Shown: one piece after another, positions 12,040-24,107 of the stretch
How positions within the stretch are numbered: the first letter of the stretch is position 1
Layout of the letters: every line of letters starts with the position of its first letter
NCBI RefSeq assembly: GCF_041956535.1
Contig: NW_027192211.1
Span: 158,461-222,460 of the forward strand
DNA length: 64,000 nucleotides
From: Calcarisporiella thermophila CBS 279.70
Lineage: Eukaryota; Calcarisporiellomycota
Reading direction: 5' to 3'
Position numbers and translations under genes: made by a program
Notes under the pieces: generated by a model
Databases searched by the model: none
Told to the model about the DNA's origin: nothing
What the model saw: the letters and a program-made list of their open reading frames with translations, nothing else

Positions 12040-13906
12040 TTACATGATTGAGCAATCAAAATTCAGATCATGAGCATCACACCACCTTAATTGAGTCAGA
12101 GCCTCAATATCCTCAATAGCCTGTTCTTTTTCAAGATCCTTTTGTTTCTTACGGATCTCCTTAGGAAAATAAAGCTCTAGAAGATTGAGCATTGAAGTAT
12201 CGAGGTTACTAGAATCAGCCTTTGCAACCATCTCGCGACCTCGACAGAGAGGACAATCCGTGTGTCCCATGCGCTGGGCTTTAACTAGACATCGTACGCA
12301 AAATACGTGGTTGCAGTTTAAACGAATCGGCTTCCAACAAATCTCTAAAAACCAATAAAGAGTTAAGGGTAAAATATAATCAAATAACTAGTTTTAATCT
12401 TACGCATGCAGATTGGACAAGAATAATCGCTTGGTTGAGGAATGACAGTCAAGAGTTGCGACTAACAAGAATAGGAAGATAAAAAAAATCAATTTAGCCG
12501 CCAAATATAATTGAAAAAAATTTAAAGACTTACTGATATGTTGTAGCACATCTGTCTCACTAGTGTTTGCGTAAGATATGGATTGTGTGAAATCAGCTTT
12601 TTAAATCCTTGACGTGCCCTATACGATAATTAGGGTTAGGACAGTTTATCATAATCATAAGTAAATAGGCTCACCTAAGATGAGTTCGTTTATCATGCTT
12701 CTTTAGGATTTTTTCCATTGCTAATTGATTCAAACTTTCTAATCGTTTCATATGGATTATGTCGTAATTAATTCTAACGAAATCTTCAAAAACCCTTTGG
12801 GAATCACGACGACTTAATTTCGAGAGCTATAAATTGGGTAAGACAATGAGCCAAAGAATATAAGGGGATAAAATAAAGCCAATAAAATACCAATTTTTGT
12901 TTACGAGCTTCTTCGATGAAATCATTAAAGAGCTGTTGTGACACTTCCCAAGAGCGCTCCTGATGATCCGCTTCATGTTCTCCTACGAAAATTTCTTCTT
13001 CTTGATAGAGTTGAAGGAGGCGACGCCTGCATATATATCGAGTTAATTGGTATGATCAACTCAAAAGTATGGATCGGGAAGGATTACCAAACATAAAGTT
13101 CCTTCTTGTATGGGGAAGCCTATTAATTAAAAACAATTATGCATTAGCATATGGTTAGGATAGCCGATGGATAGCTGCATGTACAATTTTTGACATATTC
13201 AGGCTGAGCTGGTTGACTCGGTCACTAAACTCGATCCGTTGTGATTCACACATCTCTTGTATGTTGGAGATCTCCTTTAAAAGCATATGAAAGAATTCTG
13301 CGTCTGTTTTGATCTCGAGAATAAGCATTCTGAAATTAAATTCAAAGTTATCTTACATAAAGTGTAAAACAAGTATATATGTATTTTGACTCACTGTTTT
13401 CCTGATACAGTTTCTAGCTCAGCAATACTTTGATTATTCCTAGTATCTTGTGAGCATTCTATGGGTTGAAAAGCTTTAGCAGTGGTATCCGAAGCCAATA
13501 TAAGACTTGGTGAGTTTGAGGAAGCCTCCACGGGTGTAAGTTGGATATGTTCCAGGACATTCTGAAAGTAGGTATCATCCTCGATCATTATTTTTATTTG
13601 GGTGTGAAGATCTGATTCATTTCCTAACTCATATATAATAGATGAATATAAGTAATGGATCGCGAAAGGAAGCAATAGAAAATGTGTACCTGAGAAGAGA
13701 TACTCTACGTGATGAAGAGTCTCGTCATTTCCAGCAGTGCCACTGGAGAGCCATTCTCTAAGAACTTGGGAGGAGAGGCCGCGGCTCTCCAGCTCGGATA
13801 CTATAGCGTTGATAACTTTCTTTAATGCGCGGTAGGGCAATACGTACTGCCGCCACTCAGAAGGAATGTCAGCAACACTCGACTCCAGCTGTTTTGCGAA
13901 TTTCAT
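12040..13906 (-). CDS. SPX-domain and RING-finger E3 ubiquitin ligase
   Basis: Multi-exon gene. It opens MKFAKQLESSVADIPSEWRQ and YVLPYRALKKVINAIV, the first SPX segment. Later exons give ILEIKTDAEFFHMLLKEI and KILKKHDKRT, the basic phosphate/inositol-pyrophosphate-binding motif of SPX. The C-terminus carries a C3HC4 RING: CPIC, CWKPIRLNCNHVFCVRCL and GHTDCPLCRG, then an acidic/basic helical tail ending FDCSIM. SPX-RING ligases are known in fungi (fission yeast Pqr1 limits phosphate and polyphosphate uptake). A role in phosphate or vacuolar homeostasis is therefore likely by family. It is divergent from MED27 with 301 bases between starts. Confidence 0.9.
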
Positions 13907-14207
13907 ACTTTTCGTGTGAGAGGATATTCAAATGGGGAGGAATTGAATGTATTATCTAGTAGCCGCATTAGCTTAAACAAGAGTGAGAAAAAAACATCAG
14001 CTTGAGGTGTCCAAAAGAAGAGCCAAACTCCATAATTTATTGGATGCAATCACAAGCCATCCATATTTGGTAGAATGTGACCAATTGAAATGAGCGGTCG
14101 GGTCATATACAACAAACAACCTTTTGCGTTATTTTCCGGTTCTTGAGGGATATATATTCAAGAAGCGCAGAGTTTCCAAACAAAGATTCTGGAAAAAATA
14201 CACGAAA
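13907..14207. promoter_or_regulatory. bidirectional promoter spacer, SPX-RING / MED27
   Basis: About 300 bases between the two divergent ATGs. No clear TATA box or recognisable operator is visible; there is a short A-tract near 13988-13995. An upstream in-frame ATG for MED27 at 14124 leaves a possible longer N-terminus (MRYFPVLEGYIFKKRR), which I consider less likely. Confidence 0.45.
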
Positions 14208-15633
14208 ATGGAGAGGGAGATCGAGAAAATAAATGAGATGCTCACAGCTGTAAGTATCGGCATGCTTGCTGGCCAGATCTTGCTTTATTTCATGTCAACA
14301 TGGCACTTCTTAGCTGAATGAACTGAGAACAGCCGTGTCACACATAGTGGATACGTTCCGAATTGATTTCGATCCAACTAAAGGTACACCTTAAATATTA
14401 CACGTATTAAAGTGCCCTAATTATATATTCGCATGACAGTGGCGGCTTCTATCCAGACCTTTAAAACCTATGTGGAAATCGCTGAAAAAAATTTAACGCG
14501 CTCTTCATCTTTATCCCATGAAATCCAAGGCTACTTGCACAACCTCAATACCACCGTTTTGATCAGCGAAATTAGGTAGCATCGCTGGGTAATTCACCTT
14601 ACTTTATTGCCAATACTAACCTGAACCTTAAATGTTTAGTCCTGATGAAAATACATCCACAGATAAGCCAAAAACAGAGCTAGGGAAGCGTGACACATAT
14701 GTGCAAGCGGCTATCAGGTAGGGTCTTTTACTATACATAAGGATTCTTTTAAATCAACAGGAAATATATATGTTAGCTTGCTAATTCATATTTATAGTAT
14801 ATTCAATAAACACCGCAGTTTATCGACAACTAGAGAAGACAATGACTTATTGAGTGAATCAATAACCAACATCGCGAAAAATAAGCAGTAATTATATTAG
14901 GTGCTGAGTACTTGGACATAAAAAGTTTAATATTTTCATATTGAATTAGTAAGAGACTTAAGGAAACGGTAGAAAATTGGAGAGAGAATCGCCAGAAACC
15001 GTGTCCGGTTAATATCATTTGGGTTTCCAACCCAAATATGGCTGGGATTAGTGGATTAGTGGTAAGCTCTGCTCCTTTCCTCATATCTTAATTCCAACAA
15101 TGATTTTTTATTTTTTTATATAGGTAACCATTGGAAAAATAATGAAATCGAATATATCCCTTAGTATCGATATGCACACAGGAGTAATAGACATTAGCCG
15201 GGTGGTCACGTTTGGATACAAAGAGGAGGTGATTTATATAGGAATCAACAATTTTAACTGATTGTTTCGATATAATAATGCATTATTTAAAAATAGAAAG
15301 AATCATGGGAAGAATCAGATCTCATAGTATTTAAGAAAATATCCCACTTGGCCACTGATGTGGTAGAGTATGGGAGACAATGGGACCCGAATAACTTGTT
15401 GATATTTTTCCTGGTGAATAGTTAATTCCGAGAATAGTTTTTAGTCTTCTATTCTAAAACCTATTACTTTATGATAGGACTGGCTATGGAGCTACAATAA
15501 CCTCTTTACTCAGCCCTGTAGAAATTGCGGGCAGCTACTAATTTTTGACTCACCGCATTACAAGTTCTTGCCTCCGGTGATGCGAACTTTCAAAGATAAG
15601 CAATTCCGTGAATATCATATTCAATGCATTTAA
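14208..15633 (+). CDS. med27: Mediator complex subunit 27 (MED27)
   Basis: Multi-exon gene. Early exons encode helices: MEREIEKINEMLTA, LNELRTAVSHIVDTFRID and SIQTFKTYVEIAEKN. The last exon gives DWLWSYNNLFTQPCRNCGQ, then FLPPVMRTF and FREYHIQCI-stop. This fits the conserved C-terminal MED27 zinc-binding motif: an aromatic-rich YxxLFxxPCxxCGxxL, an LPP and a terminal His...Cys pair. MED27 sits in the tail/upper part of Mediator, which links activators to RNA polymerase II. The N-terminal half is poorly conserved, so identification rests on the C-terminus. The exon joins around 14700-15350 are provisional. Confidence 0.75.
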
Positions 15634-16135
15634 GAGCAAACAATAAACGACAAATTCCGAATACAACTCGAAGCATTTACTATTAATACAGATTCGTGTT
15701 GTAATTTGAAGTTTATGCTCAACTCAATTAGCAAGTACATAGATACCGCAATAATTAAAAGGTGTATTACTTATCACTTGGAAATGCAGAGTTTAGACTA
15801 GTCTACACATTATTTTAGGGATTTATTCTCTTCAAATTCCGTTAGCTAATGGCAGCTTGATACTTCGCCTACATTATTCTTAGACAGTTAGGACAATTAA
15901 GCTGTAATATACTATACAGCTTAACACAAATATAATATAAGAATTGCTTTATACTCGATTCAGCGCCGAATTTATAATTATTGTAGTAATTGATTTAATC
16001 GTGGCTTTTATTTTTATTTTTACGCGCTATTTCGAATTTTTTAATTTCTAGACTAGTTTTTTGCCTTGGAAAACACGTTACGTTGTTTTCACTTTTTTAC
16101 GACACAAATTTTGCTTGATCTGATTCAGCTATAAC
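15634..16135. other. intergenic spacer upstream of the SNF2 gene
   Basis: About 500 very AT-rich bases between two plus-strand genes, presumably the MED27 3' UTR and the SNF2 promoter. T-rich stretches lie at 16008-16050. No gene seen. Confidence 0.6.
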
Positions 16136-19100
16136 ATGACAGTAGAGAATACCTCTATTGCTGAAACTGTTGTATCCGACTCTATTCTCTCACCTCAAGA
16201 ATCAGATGTAAGCAATTATCTGTGCTCATTTTTTTCTATAATATAATATATTCTTTCTGAAAGCAGGCAACAACGGCTGCTACTACCCCAGTATCGGATA
16301 CAAATACATCAACAGAATGTCCGCTTGTCACGGAAACTATGATTGCGGAAGAGCATCGTTTGTTGGCTTCGAGCGAAGAAGAAAATAAGAAAGAGCTAGC
16401 TAAGGTTGCTATATATACTCAGCTGACAACCGTTTTGAAAACACGCTTACCCTGATTTTAAAAATATAGCAAGCTCAGGAGGATTTTGATAATGAAATCA
16501 AAAAGCAGAGGCTACAACGACTTACTTTTTTACTCGAGAAATCCACAATATATGCGAATTTCCTCGCAAGAAAACTGGAAATGCAGCAAGCAGAACAGCG
16601 CGAAAAAGCCCAAAAAGCAGAGGAAGAGGCTAAGCGCATGGCTAAGGAAGGTGAGACTAATACCATGGAGGAAGAAAAAGAAGTAGAGGTAGTTAATGTG
16701 GTCCAGACGCGACGGGGACCAAGGCGAACCCAATTGTCTCGTAAAACGCGTGGGAATCAGCGCGACGGAGCAAGTGAGTCAAGCAGTGGGGCAGCTGTAA
16801 GTAGAAAGCGTAAAGTAGATGATGCAAAGTACAATATAACGGATTACATGGATGCAGAGGTATGCTACTATTATATTTCAATAGTTTGCTCTGTAAAATT
16901 TTTACAAATATTCTTCAAACGTTCTCAGGAGGTAGCAAAGCGCCGCAAACAAGGTGAAGAAAATAAGGAGTTAGATATTGAAAAGCCACAGAAGCCTTCT
17001 CTTTCTGCCCGACAACCCTCGCTTGTAACTGGTGGAGTTCTGCGGGACTATCAACTTGCAGGCGTTGAATGGCTCATAAGCTTATACGATAATGGACTTA
17101 ATGGTATTTTGGCAGATGAGATGGGCCTTGGAAAAGTGAGCATCTTTGGCAAAATGTTGAAATTTCTTAGGATTGATTTGTCGGAATCTAACTTACTGTT
17201 GACATATCTGTAGACACTTCAAACCATCTCATTTCTGGCGTATCTTCGAGAAAAGGGTGTATGGGGTCCATTCTTAGTTGTTTGTCCACTCTCTACACTG
17301 GCAAATTGGGTGAGCGAATTCCAAAGGTGTGTATTGTGAAATTAACAGATTAACTTGAAAGTGTGGCTTATTATCAATATCCTATGTAGGTTCACTCCAT
17401 CTATACCGGTTTTATTATATCATGGGTCAATTGAAGACCGGACTCGGTTACGCAACAAAAAAATGAAAAAGCTAAATGAAAGCTTTCCAATTATTGTTAC
17501 TTCTTATGAAATTGTGATGAACGACCGCAAACATCTCCAGGTAGCTATATTTTTATCACAGTATAACTCCTCTATTTTTCTTTTAACTTAACATATACTC
17601 ATATATTAGAAATTTCCATGGAAATATATTGTTGTTGACGAAGGTCATCGCATAAAAAACCTCAACTGTAAACTCATTAAAGAACTAAAGACCTATAATT
17701 CTGCCAATCGTCTTTTGCTCACGGGCACTCCTCTACAAGTAATTTGGCCTATTAATGCTGTTTGTTTGGATAAAAACTTAATCGAGCTTATTTGGAAAAT
17801 AGAATAGCCTTCGAGAGTTGTGGAGCCTTTTGAATTTTTTGCTTCCAGATATATTTGATGATCTTGAATTATTTCAGAGCTGGTAAAATATTATTTACCA
17901 AAAACTCTAATAATTTTGCCTGCTATATCAACTCTTTTAAATAGGTTTGATTTTTCTGATTTACATGATGAAAATGCTCAAAAGCGGATTTTGGATATTG
18001 AAGCAGAAACACGTGTAGTTTCGAATCTACATCATATCTTGCGACCATTTCTACTTCGTCGCCTAAAAACAGACGGTAAGTAATTACAATCACAGTACAC
18101 CAGAGTTTTCTATGCAAGTTTACAGTTATACACACTCAAACAACTCTAGTTGAACACTCGCTTCCTAAAAAGAAAGAGTATATAATATACGCTCCAATTA
18201 CCAAGACTCAGAAGGATATGTACGATGCCGTCTTGAACAGAGATATTCGCAATTATTTGATTTCGAAAAAAGCGCTCAATGGATCTGATAACTTGAAAGA
18301 AGAGAGTGAGAACAAAAAAACAAGCGGTAAAAATAAAATGGAATCCATTTTAAATGGGCAGAACCAGTGACTAATATTTTGTTGGATATGCAGAAGATGA
18401 CAACGCAAATTCCCAAGACGGGCCAGAGGCCTCGACTGTATTGGATGAGGATAAAACTCAGAGCGAAGATATTGAAGAAGAAGTCAGACGATCCCGGCGC
18501 TCATTAAATCGTCCAAATTACTCCGACACGATATCCGATAATAAATATTTTAATATGCTTGAATCTGGCGGTGATCAACCTAATAAAGACCTGGATGCGG
18601 CAAAGAAGGCAGCAAAGGAATGGGCTCAGAAGACCGCGACAAAAGAGGTTAATAATCTTAAACTGCAGAATCTCGTGATGCAGCTTCGCAAGGTGTGCAA
18701 TCATCCTTATTTGTTTGATTGGCCAGAGGACCCATCAACTGGAGAGCCATTAATCTCAGACGAACTGGTGAATTCCTCAGGAAAGATGATGGTCCTTAAC
18801 CGACTACTAACTGCGCTATTGGAACGAGGTCATAAGGTGCTCATTTTTTCACAAATGACACGCCTACTTGATATACTAGAAGATTGGATGACTGAGGTGC
18901 GTGGGTGGCCTTGCTATCGCATTGACGGGGGTGTTGCACAAGAAGTGAGGCAGCAACAAATCGCTAACTTCAATACTAAAGAAGATGTAAAAGTATTTTT
19001 GCTCTCTACTCGTGCGGGTGGTTTGGGAATTAACCTGACAAGTGCGGATACTGTCATCATCTTTGATAGCGACTGGGTAAGCCAATAAATAATATACCAT

Positions 19101-19636
19101 TTGCCTCATATTATGACGAGTTACCAAATTTCTATTACAGAACCCGCAAATGGATTTGCAAGCGCAGGATCGTGTACACCGTATTGGGCAGACAAAACCA
19201 GTGGTTGTATATAGGCTGATTACTGCCAATTCTGTGGAGAGTAAAATCCTCGAGAAGGCATCTGCGAAAAGAAAACTTGAAAAATTAGTTATTCATAAGA
19301 GTAATCATAATGCTTATGCGAGTATTGGCTTAACTGTTTTTGCTGATATTGGTAAAATTTTCAGGTAAATTCAAGAGGCCTGCAGGGGAAAAGGGCGCAG
19401 ATGACGAATCCAGCACATTAAGAGAGCTAGCTGAAGTCTTATTTCAAGATGAGAATGACAAAGTCAAATTGGCTAACACTGGAGACCAAGTAATAAGTGA
19501 TGCCGATTTAGAACGACTTTTAGACCGAAGTGAGGAAGCATTTGCGCGTAGATGGGAGAGTGGTGAGGGTGCATTCAAAGAAGTCGACCCGGAAGCCGCG
19601 GCGGATGATGGGCAAGGTGGATTTAAGCTTGCATAG
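16136..19636 (+). CDS. irc5: SNF2-family chromatin remodeller, HELLS/LSH/DDM1-Irc5 group
   Basis: Multi-exon gene starting [17 protein letters not shown] charged coiled-coil N-terminus ([25 protein letters not shown]) precedes the ATPase. Motif I is [11 protein letters not shown] with an intron inside the Walker A site; motif II is the DEGH box in [20 protein letters not shown], and LLLTGTPLQ follows. The DEGH box and the [17 protein letters not shown] segment are typical of the HELLS/DDM1/Irc5 group rather than Snf2 or Iswi. The second lobe has [52 protein letters not shown] and [18 protein letters not shown]. Relatives remodel nucleosomes in heterochromatin and DNA methylation (LSH/DDM1) or genome stability (Irc5). 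The small exon around 19290-19370 is uncertain. Confidence 0.92.
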
Positions 19637-19836
19637 GGTATTAAAAAGCATTCTAAATACTAGAGGATGGCAAACTTTTTTTTAAATTTCAATTGAAATT
19701 AGTGGTGAAAATGGATTCCCATTAAACTGTTTTTTGACAAAATGCTTTCATAAATAGTCAATTATTAACATTTGTGCCTCATATATAATAAGTACCTATG
19801 ATTTAGTATCTATAAATAGAACATATTATTTGAAAA

Positions 19837-21294
19837 TTAAAGACAAGCAACATATGTCGCAGTGGACGAATTTAAGCCATCTCGGCCACAACCAGCGATT
19901 GCGGCAATAATGTGCTCCCTTTCTCCCACCTTGAAATAGATGTCTAAGATTTTACATTGTGAATAGGGGCAATCCGCATCGTATAAGAAGGGATATTTTT
20001 CAAAAAATTCAATCGAGCCCTGCCAAGAACCAGTATGTAATGGATCACCTGTACACACGAAATACTTCAAAATCGTCGACATCAGCTCAGATGGATCGTA
20101 GGTATCCTCGTAAAGAATCAGTTGATCGCGCCAAAAATAACTCGGAATTATGTTTATAAAGTTAAGATGTTTGATCTGACTTTGAAGTAATGTTGGCATA
20201 AATATCTTATCTTTGAGCTCCTGTGCTCGCACCCAGAGGAAATCGATCATATCTACAGCGGCAATAGAGGTGCCAGGAACAATGAAACCACCCGAGTGAT
20301 ACATGCACGCAGGAAGATCATTAGAGCCAGCTATTGATAGTTTAGGGGTTGAATATTTGCAAGAGATTATATCATTAAAGTATGGGAAGGATGAGGGATC
20401 AGGTGTGGAATTGTACTGATTCTCGATGGCGGTAACATTGGGAGCAAAGTGGTATTTTTCATTTGCTATATTGCCGTCAATTTTGGAGCTTCCATCGGAA
20501 TGTTCTGGCCAGATGAGGCCCAGAGTGCTCTGAGGAGTTGCTACTTGGAGATCAGAGTTATGTAAAATAAGTTGTTCAAGGGGAATATCTAAAACAGATA
20601 TGTCTTGAGGAAAAGCAGAAGGGCTTTTGCCAACACCTAAGAGGCTTTCCATATCTGGCGCAAGTTCTTGATCCATCTGTTCGGCTGTACTTTCATTGGA
20701 GGTTGATATAGGGGCGGTTGAAGTTGAAGTGGGGAAAAGTGTAGTGGTATTAGAAGTTTGTAGCTCGTTTATAATATCCAAACTCTTGCCTGCCCTAGCC
20801 ATTTGGCCCGAATTAGGTGAACGCGGGGCCATACGCTCTAGAAACAGTTTGAACTTCTCTTCCGTATAACTCCTGGATTGCGTGCATAAGTTGAAGTACT
20901 CTGAGGGTAAGATAGGTGAAGAGTGTACATGCTTGACAAATAGTGTATCCAGTTCTGTCAGAGGAATGTTATGGATTCTCATTATATCAGTTGCAAAAGT
21001 TGCGATGGTTTGAAGAAAAGTGCTCTCAATCTTCAAGTCATGTACCATCTCACGCAGATACTTTAATTTGGTACTATGCTCATGAACATTCCTGAGCAGA
21101 CGTTGATTTTCCGCCTCAAGCTCACGAAGTCGTGATTCTTTTCTGTCTCGAAATGCTTTCTGCGCAGCTCGATTCCTCTCTTTGCGCTTGCAGCTACTGG
21201 CAGGATTCGGCTTTCGCCCAGGTTTCATCCTTTGCTTAGCACCTCCTTCTCCTCTCAACATACTTGAGGAGTATAGAATAAATTCCGGCTCCAT
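19837..21294 (-). CDS. bZIP transcription factor (Yap/AP-1-like basic region, DUF3425-like C-terminus)
   Basis: Single exon, 485 residues. The basic region ERNRAAQKAFRDRKESRLRE (about residues 37-56) matches the fungal Yap/Pap1 type (NRAAQ-x-AFR), followed by a short leucine zipper. The middle is Ser/Thr-rich and low complexity. The C-terminal 130 residues (DFLWVRAQELKDKIF, SYFWRDQLILYEDTYDPSEL, FFEKYPFLYDADC) resemble the DUF3425 domain found in many filamentous-fungal bZIP proteins. That domain match is my reading of the pattern, not a search result. Two Cys near the end (CPYSQC, AGCGRDG) could be redox-active, but the classical Yap1 Cys-rich domains are not evident. The role is probably stress or metabolic gene control. 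Confidence 0.8.
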   Translation of the reverse strand: MEPEFILYSSSMLRGEGGAKQRMKPGRKPNPASSCKRKERNRAAQKAFRDRKESRLRELEAENQRLLRNVHEHSTKLKYLREMVHDLKIESTFLQTIATFATDIMRIHNIPLTELDTLFVKHVHSSPILPSEYFNLCTQSRSYTEEKFKLFLERMAPRSPNSGQMARAGKSLDIINELQTSNTTTLFPTSTSTAPISTSNESTAEQMDQELAPDMESLLGVGKSPSAFPQDISVLDIPLEQLILHNSDLQVATPQSTLGLIWPEHSDGSSKIDGNIANEKYHFAPNVTAIENQYNSTPDPSSFPYFNDIISCKYSTPKLSIAGSNDLPACMYHSGGFIVPGTSIAAVDMIDFLWVRAQELKDKIFMPTLLQSQIKHLNFINIIPSYFWRDQLILYEDTYDPSELMSTILKYFVCTGDPLHTGSWQGSIEFFEKYPFLYDADCPYSQCKILDIYFKVGEREHIIAAIAGCGRDGLNSSTATYVACL

Positions 21295-22173
21295 AACTCT
21301 AAAAACACTATGTGATTAATTTTATTTAGAGAATCAAGCGTCGATATGAATTAGGGTACCTTTGATCTCCAGTTAATCTGTGCAATATTTAATCATTCAA
21401 AATGGTACTGAAAGATGGCTTTGTCGTGTTGCCAAGTATTGAACTTTGTGGCTGTTAAATAGAAAAGAGACGCTCTTATTAAATATTTCGTGATAGAAAG
21501 CTAATACATTCCGCTTTTGCTCTATCTAATAAAAATAAACGTATATTGAAAGCTTGATATTTCACTATTAACCTGAGGAATTATCTTTAAAGAATAGTAA
21601 TTGTTATCCGTGCTTACTTCAAGACTTTTTTCGGTGCGAAAATTCAGAATTCGTTAAAAATTAACACATATGGTTATAATCATTGCCTTAACGAGGTCTA
21701 AATACCACTCTCGAATAGCAGCGATATACGGGCATGCGCTAGAGCCAGTTGAGCTCAATACTTACAAGATGACTGTATATTAAAACTTTTCAAGATAGAG
21801 ATATATTATTTAGTGAGAAAAAAATTGCAGAAAGTAAGAGGTCTCCCATTTGTATTCTTTGATGATATTTTAGTTTTCTTGAGGAACTCATGGATGTAGG
21901 TAGTAGTCAAATCTGGTTAAATCACCTTTAATTCAGACTTTTGAGTAGAAACATATACTGCATAAACAGTTTATATTATGGAAGGATGCTATTGTGACAA
22001 GACACTACTAGAAATATAGTGATATTGCAAAATATTATTTAATATCTAATAATGCAAATTATAGTACGCTTCTCTGAATGTGTATATGATAGTGAGTGTC
22101 GCAGGAGGTCACGTCGCAACTTAGCAGCAGATCTACTCTCCAACAAGATAATTCAGGAAAAAAAAAAGTCGAA
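21295..22173. other. intergenic spacer, bZIP promoter and G-alpha 3' region
   Basis: About 880 AT-rich bases between two minus-strand genes. It contains the bZIP 5' region and the G-alpha 3' UTR (the stop is at 22174). I see no open frame of note, repeat or RNA gene in it. Confidence 0.55.
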
Positions 22174-23609
22174 TTACAATAGACCACATCTAAGAGAAAA
22201 AATCATCAGCGTTCATTAAGTTTCAAGAAATTAGTCAGTTTATATTTACGATCTAAGATTTTGTTGGATGATAATATCGTTTACGGCGGACATAACGAAG
22301 CGAATCTATTGCATTTCCCGTATAAATTATGTTTTAGCATCACCAGAGTATTAAGAAATAATTTCCAGTTACCTGCTGGGTATCAGTAGCACATGTAAAA
22401 TGGGTGTACACCTATACCATTAAATGGTGAGCATCTAAAAATCAAGAATAATTAGATCCGTTTGTCGTGCTTACCTGTTTTGATTCAGACTGATTGAGTG
22501 AGACAAACCGCTCAAGAAGATATCCAGTTGCCGCCTCATAGTTGTTTCCGCCCTGATAGTCTGGGAAGTATTTCCCAAGTGGAGATATGGGGAGCTTCTC
22601 CTTGAATAAATCGATTTTGTTCAGGAAAAGAATGATGCTCGTGTTCACGAACCATCTATAAATGAAACGATCGACTCGGTTTTTCTTTTCTGTTCAAGTA
22701 AAACTTCTCTTTTTACCTAGAGTTACAAATCGAATCGAAGAGCGTCAAAGCTTCCTGCATTCGATTCACTGATTCATCCTCGCGTAACACTTGATCGTAT
22801 TCCGAGATTGCAACAAGGAATATAATAGCTGTTACATTCTCAAAACAGTGTATCCATTTTTTGCGCTCAGATCGCTGACCTCCTACGTCAAACATGCGGT
22901 ACGTCAGATCTCCTATGTGGAAAGTGGTCTCAGTGATGCCTGTGGTTTTAACGCGCGAACGTAACACGTCTTGATCGGTCGGGAAATAAGTGGGCGCAGC
23001 GATACGATCAATCGCGTCAAAGTAGTATTTTGCCGAGTCATTGAGCTGATACTCGCGACTGCGTTTGTAGCATTCTTGTATCCCATTATCGTGCCAGAGC
23101 TCGCGGATTGCTACTCCTACTTCGGCAGGCAAACAATCACTTTCTATCTGCGTCGGCATACCAAGAATGACATTGGTGTAGCGCTTATTGTTTTCATCAG
23201 CCAGTGAAATTCCCATAGTCTGCATAGCCTCTATGATAACGCGCATCGACTATGCAGAATAGATACATTAAAGAGCTTGAAGAAATTATCAAAGCAATCA
23301 TTAGTACCTGTACGGTGTTTGAGAATATAATCTCCTTGAATGATTCTCGCTCGTCTTTCGAGTAGCCACCATCGTGAATAAGTTTCATTTGTTTCAGAAT
23401 GGTGGACTTTCCAGATTCTCCAGCACCTGATAATGTAGATTGAGCATTAGCACCTCCGTAACAAAATGGGAGAAATGCAGAGGAGGGTTACCAAGCAACA
23501 GCAGTTTTACTTCATTTCTCATTTGCATTCGATCCTTTTTGAGCTGGCTCTCAATCTCGTCATTCCTGCGGCGGCCCTCCGAATCTTCGGCACTCATACA
23601 ACAGCCCAT
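22174..23609 (-). CDS. gna1: Heterotrimeric G protein alpha subunit, fungal group I (GNA-1/FadA type)
   Basis: Multi-exon gene. [12 protein letters not shown] gives N-myristoylation (Gly2) and palmitoylation (Cys3/Cys4) signals. G1 is [13 protein letters not shown], with an intron inside. [15 protein letters not shown], the switch I region [27 protein letters not shown] (switch II), [13 protein letters not shown] (G4) and [11 protein letters not shown] (G5) follow. Read without the last intron the protein would stop at QQNLRS. An intron at 22190-22249 and a 16-nt last exon restore RSCGLL, the expected receptor-contact tail with Cys at -4. The family transmits pheromone, nutrient and stress signals at the plasma membrane. 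It is divergent from NCS6. Confidence 0.95.
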
Positions 23610-24107
23610 TGTGAGTACTTATATCAAGTTATTGAAAATGCAAGATGGAAGTGAAAAGGGATGATATGTGCTAGATAAAAGACAATGGAAAATGAGACTA
23701 GCGAGGGAACGTATATATTTGTGTATCAGTTGTTATATGAGAAAATAGAAGGTTGTGGAGAAAACAGAAACGGTTGAAAAAAAGTAAAAAATAGAAATTA
23801 TTAAATTTTGAAACCCGCACAGAAGGTGAAAAATTGGGGGACAAAAAGCGCGCGATATAAAAATATTACGAAAAATATTATTGTTTATAGTATTGGCTAG
23901 CTTTGTAAACAATGAGTAATGACCCGGTTATACCGTAGTCCGGTTTTTTTTAACTCTCTTAGCGGCTGCCTCTCTAGTCATTGTTTTTACTTTCTTTACT
24001 TCCGCTTGTCTCACTTCCGATCGAATATTAAAATGGCTTAGATTTGTGACTTGACTTTCCACATTATTTTTCTTTCTATTTTCTATCGAGTAGATACAAT
24101 CTCAAGA
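23610..24107. promoter_or_regulatory. bidirectional promoter spacer, G-alpha / NCS6
   Basis: About 500 bases between divergent starts. A very AT-rich core with tandem AATATT elements lies around 23860-23900. A C/T-rich stretch (about 23960-24010) precedes NCS6. No gene seen. Confidence 0.5.
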
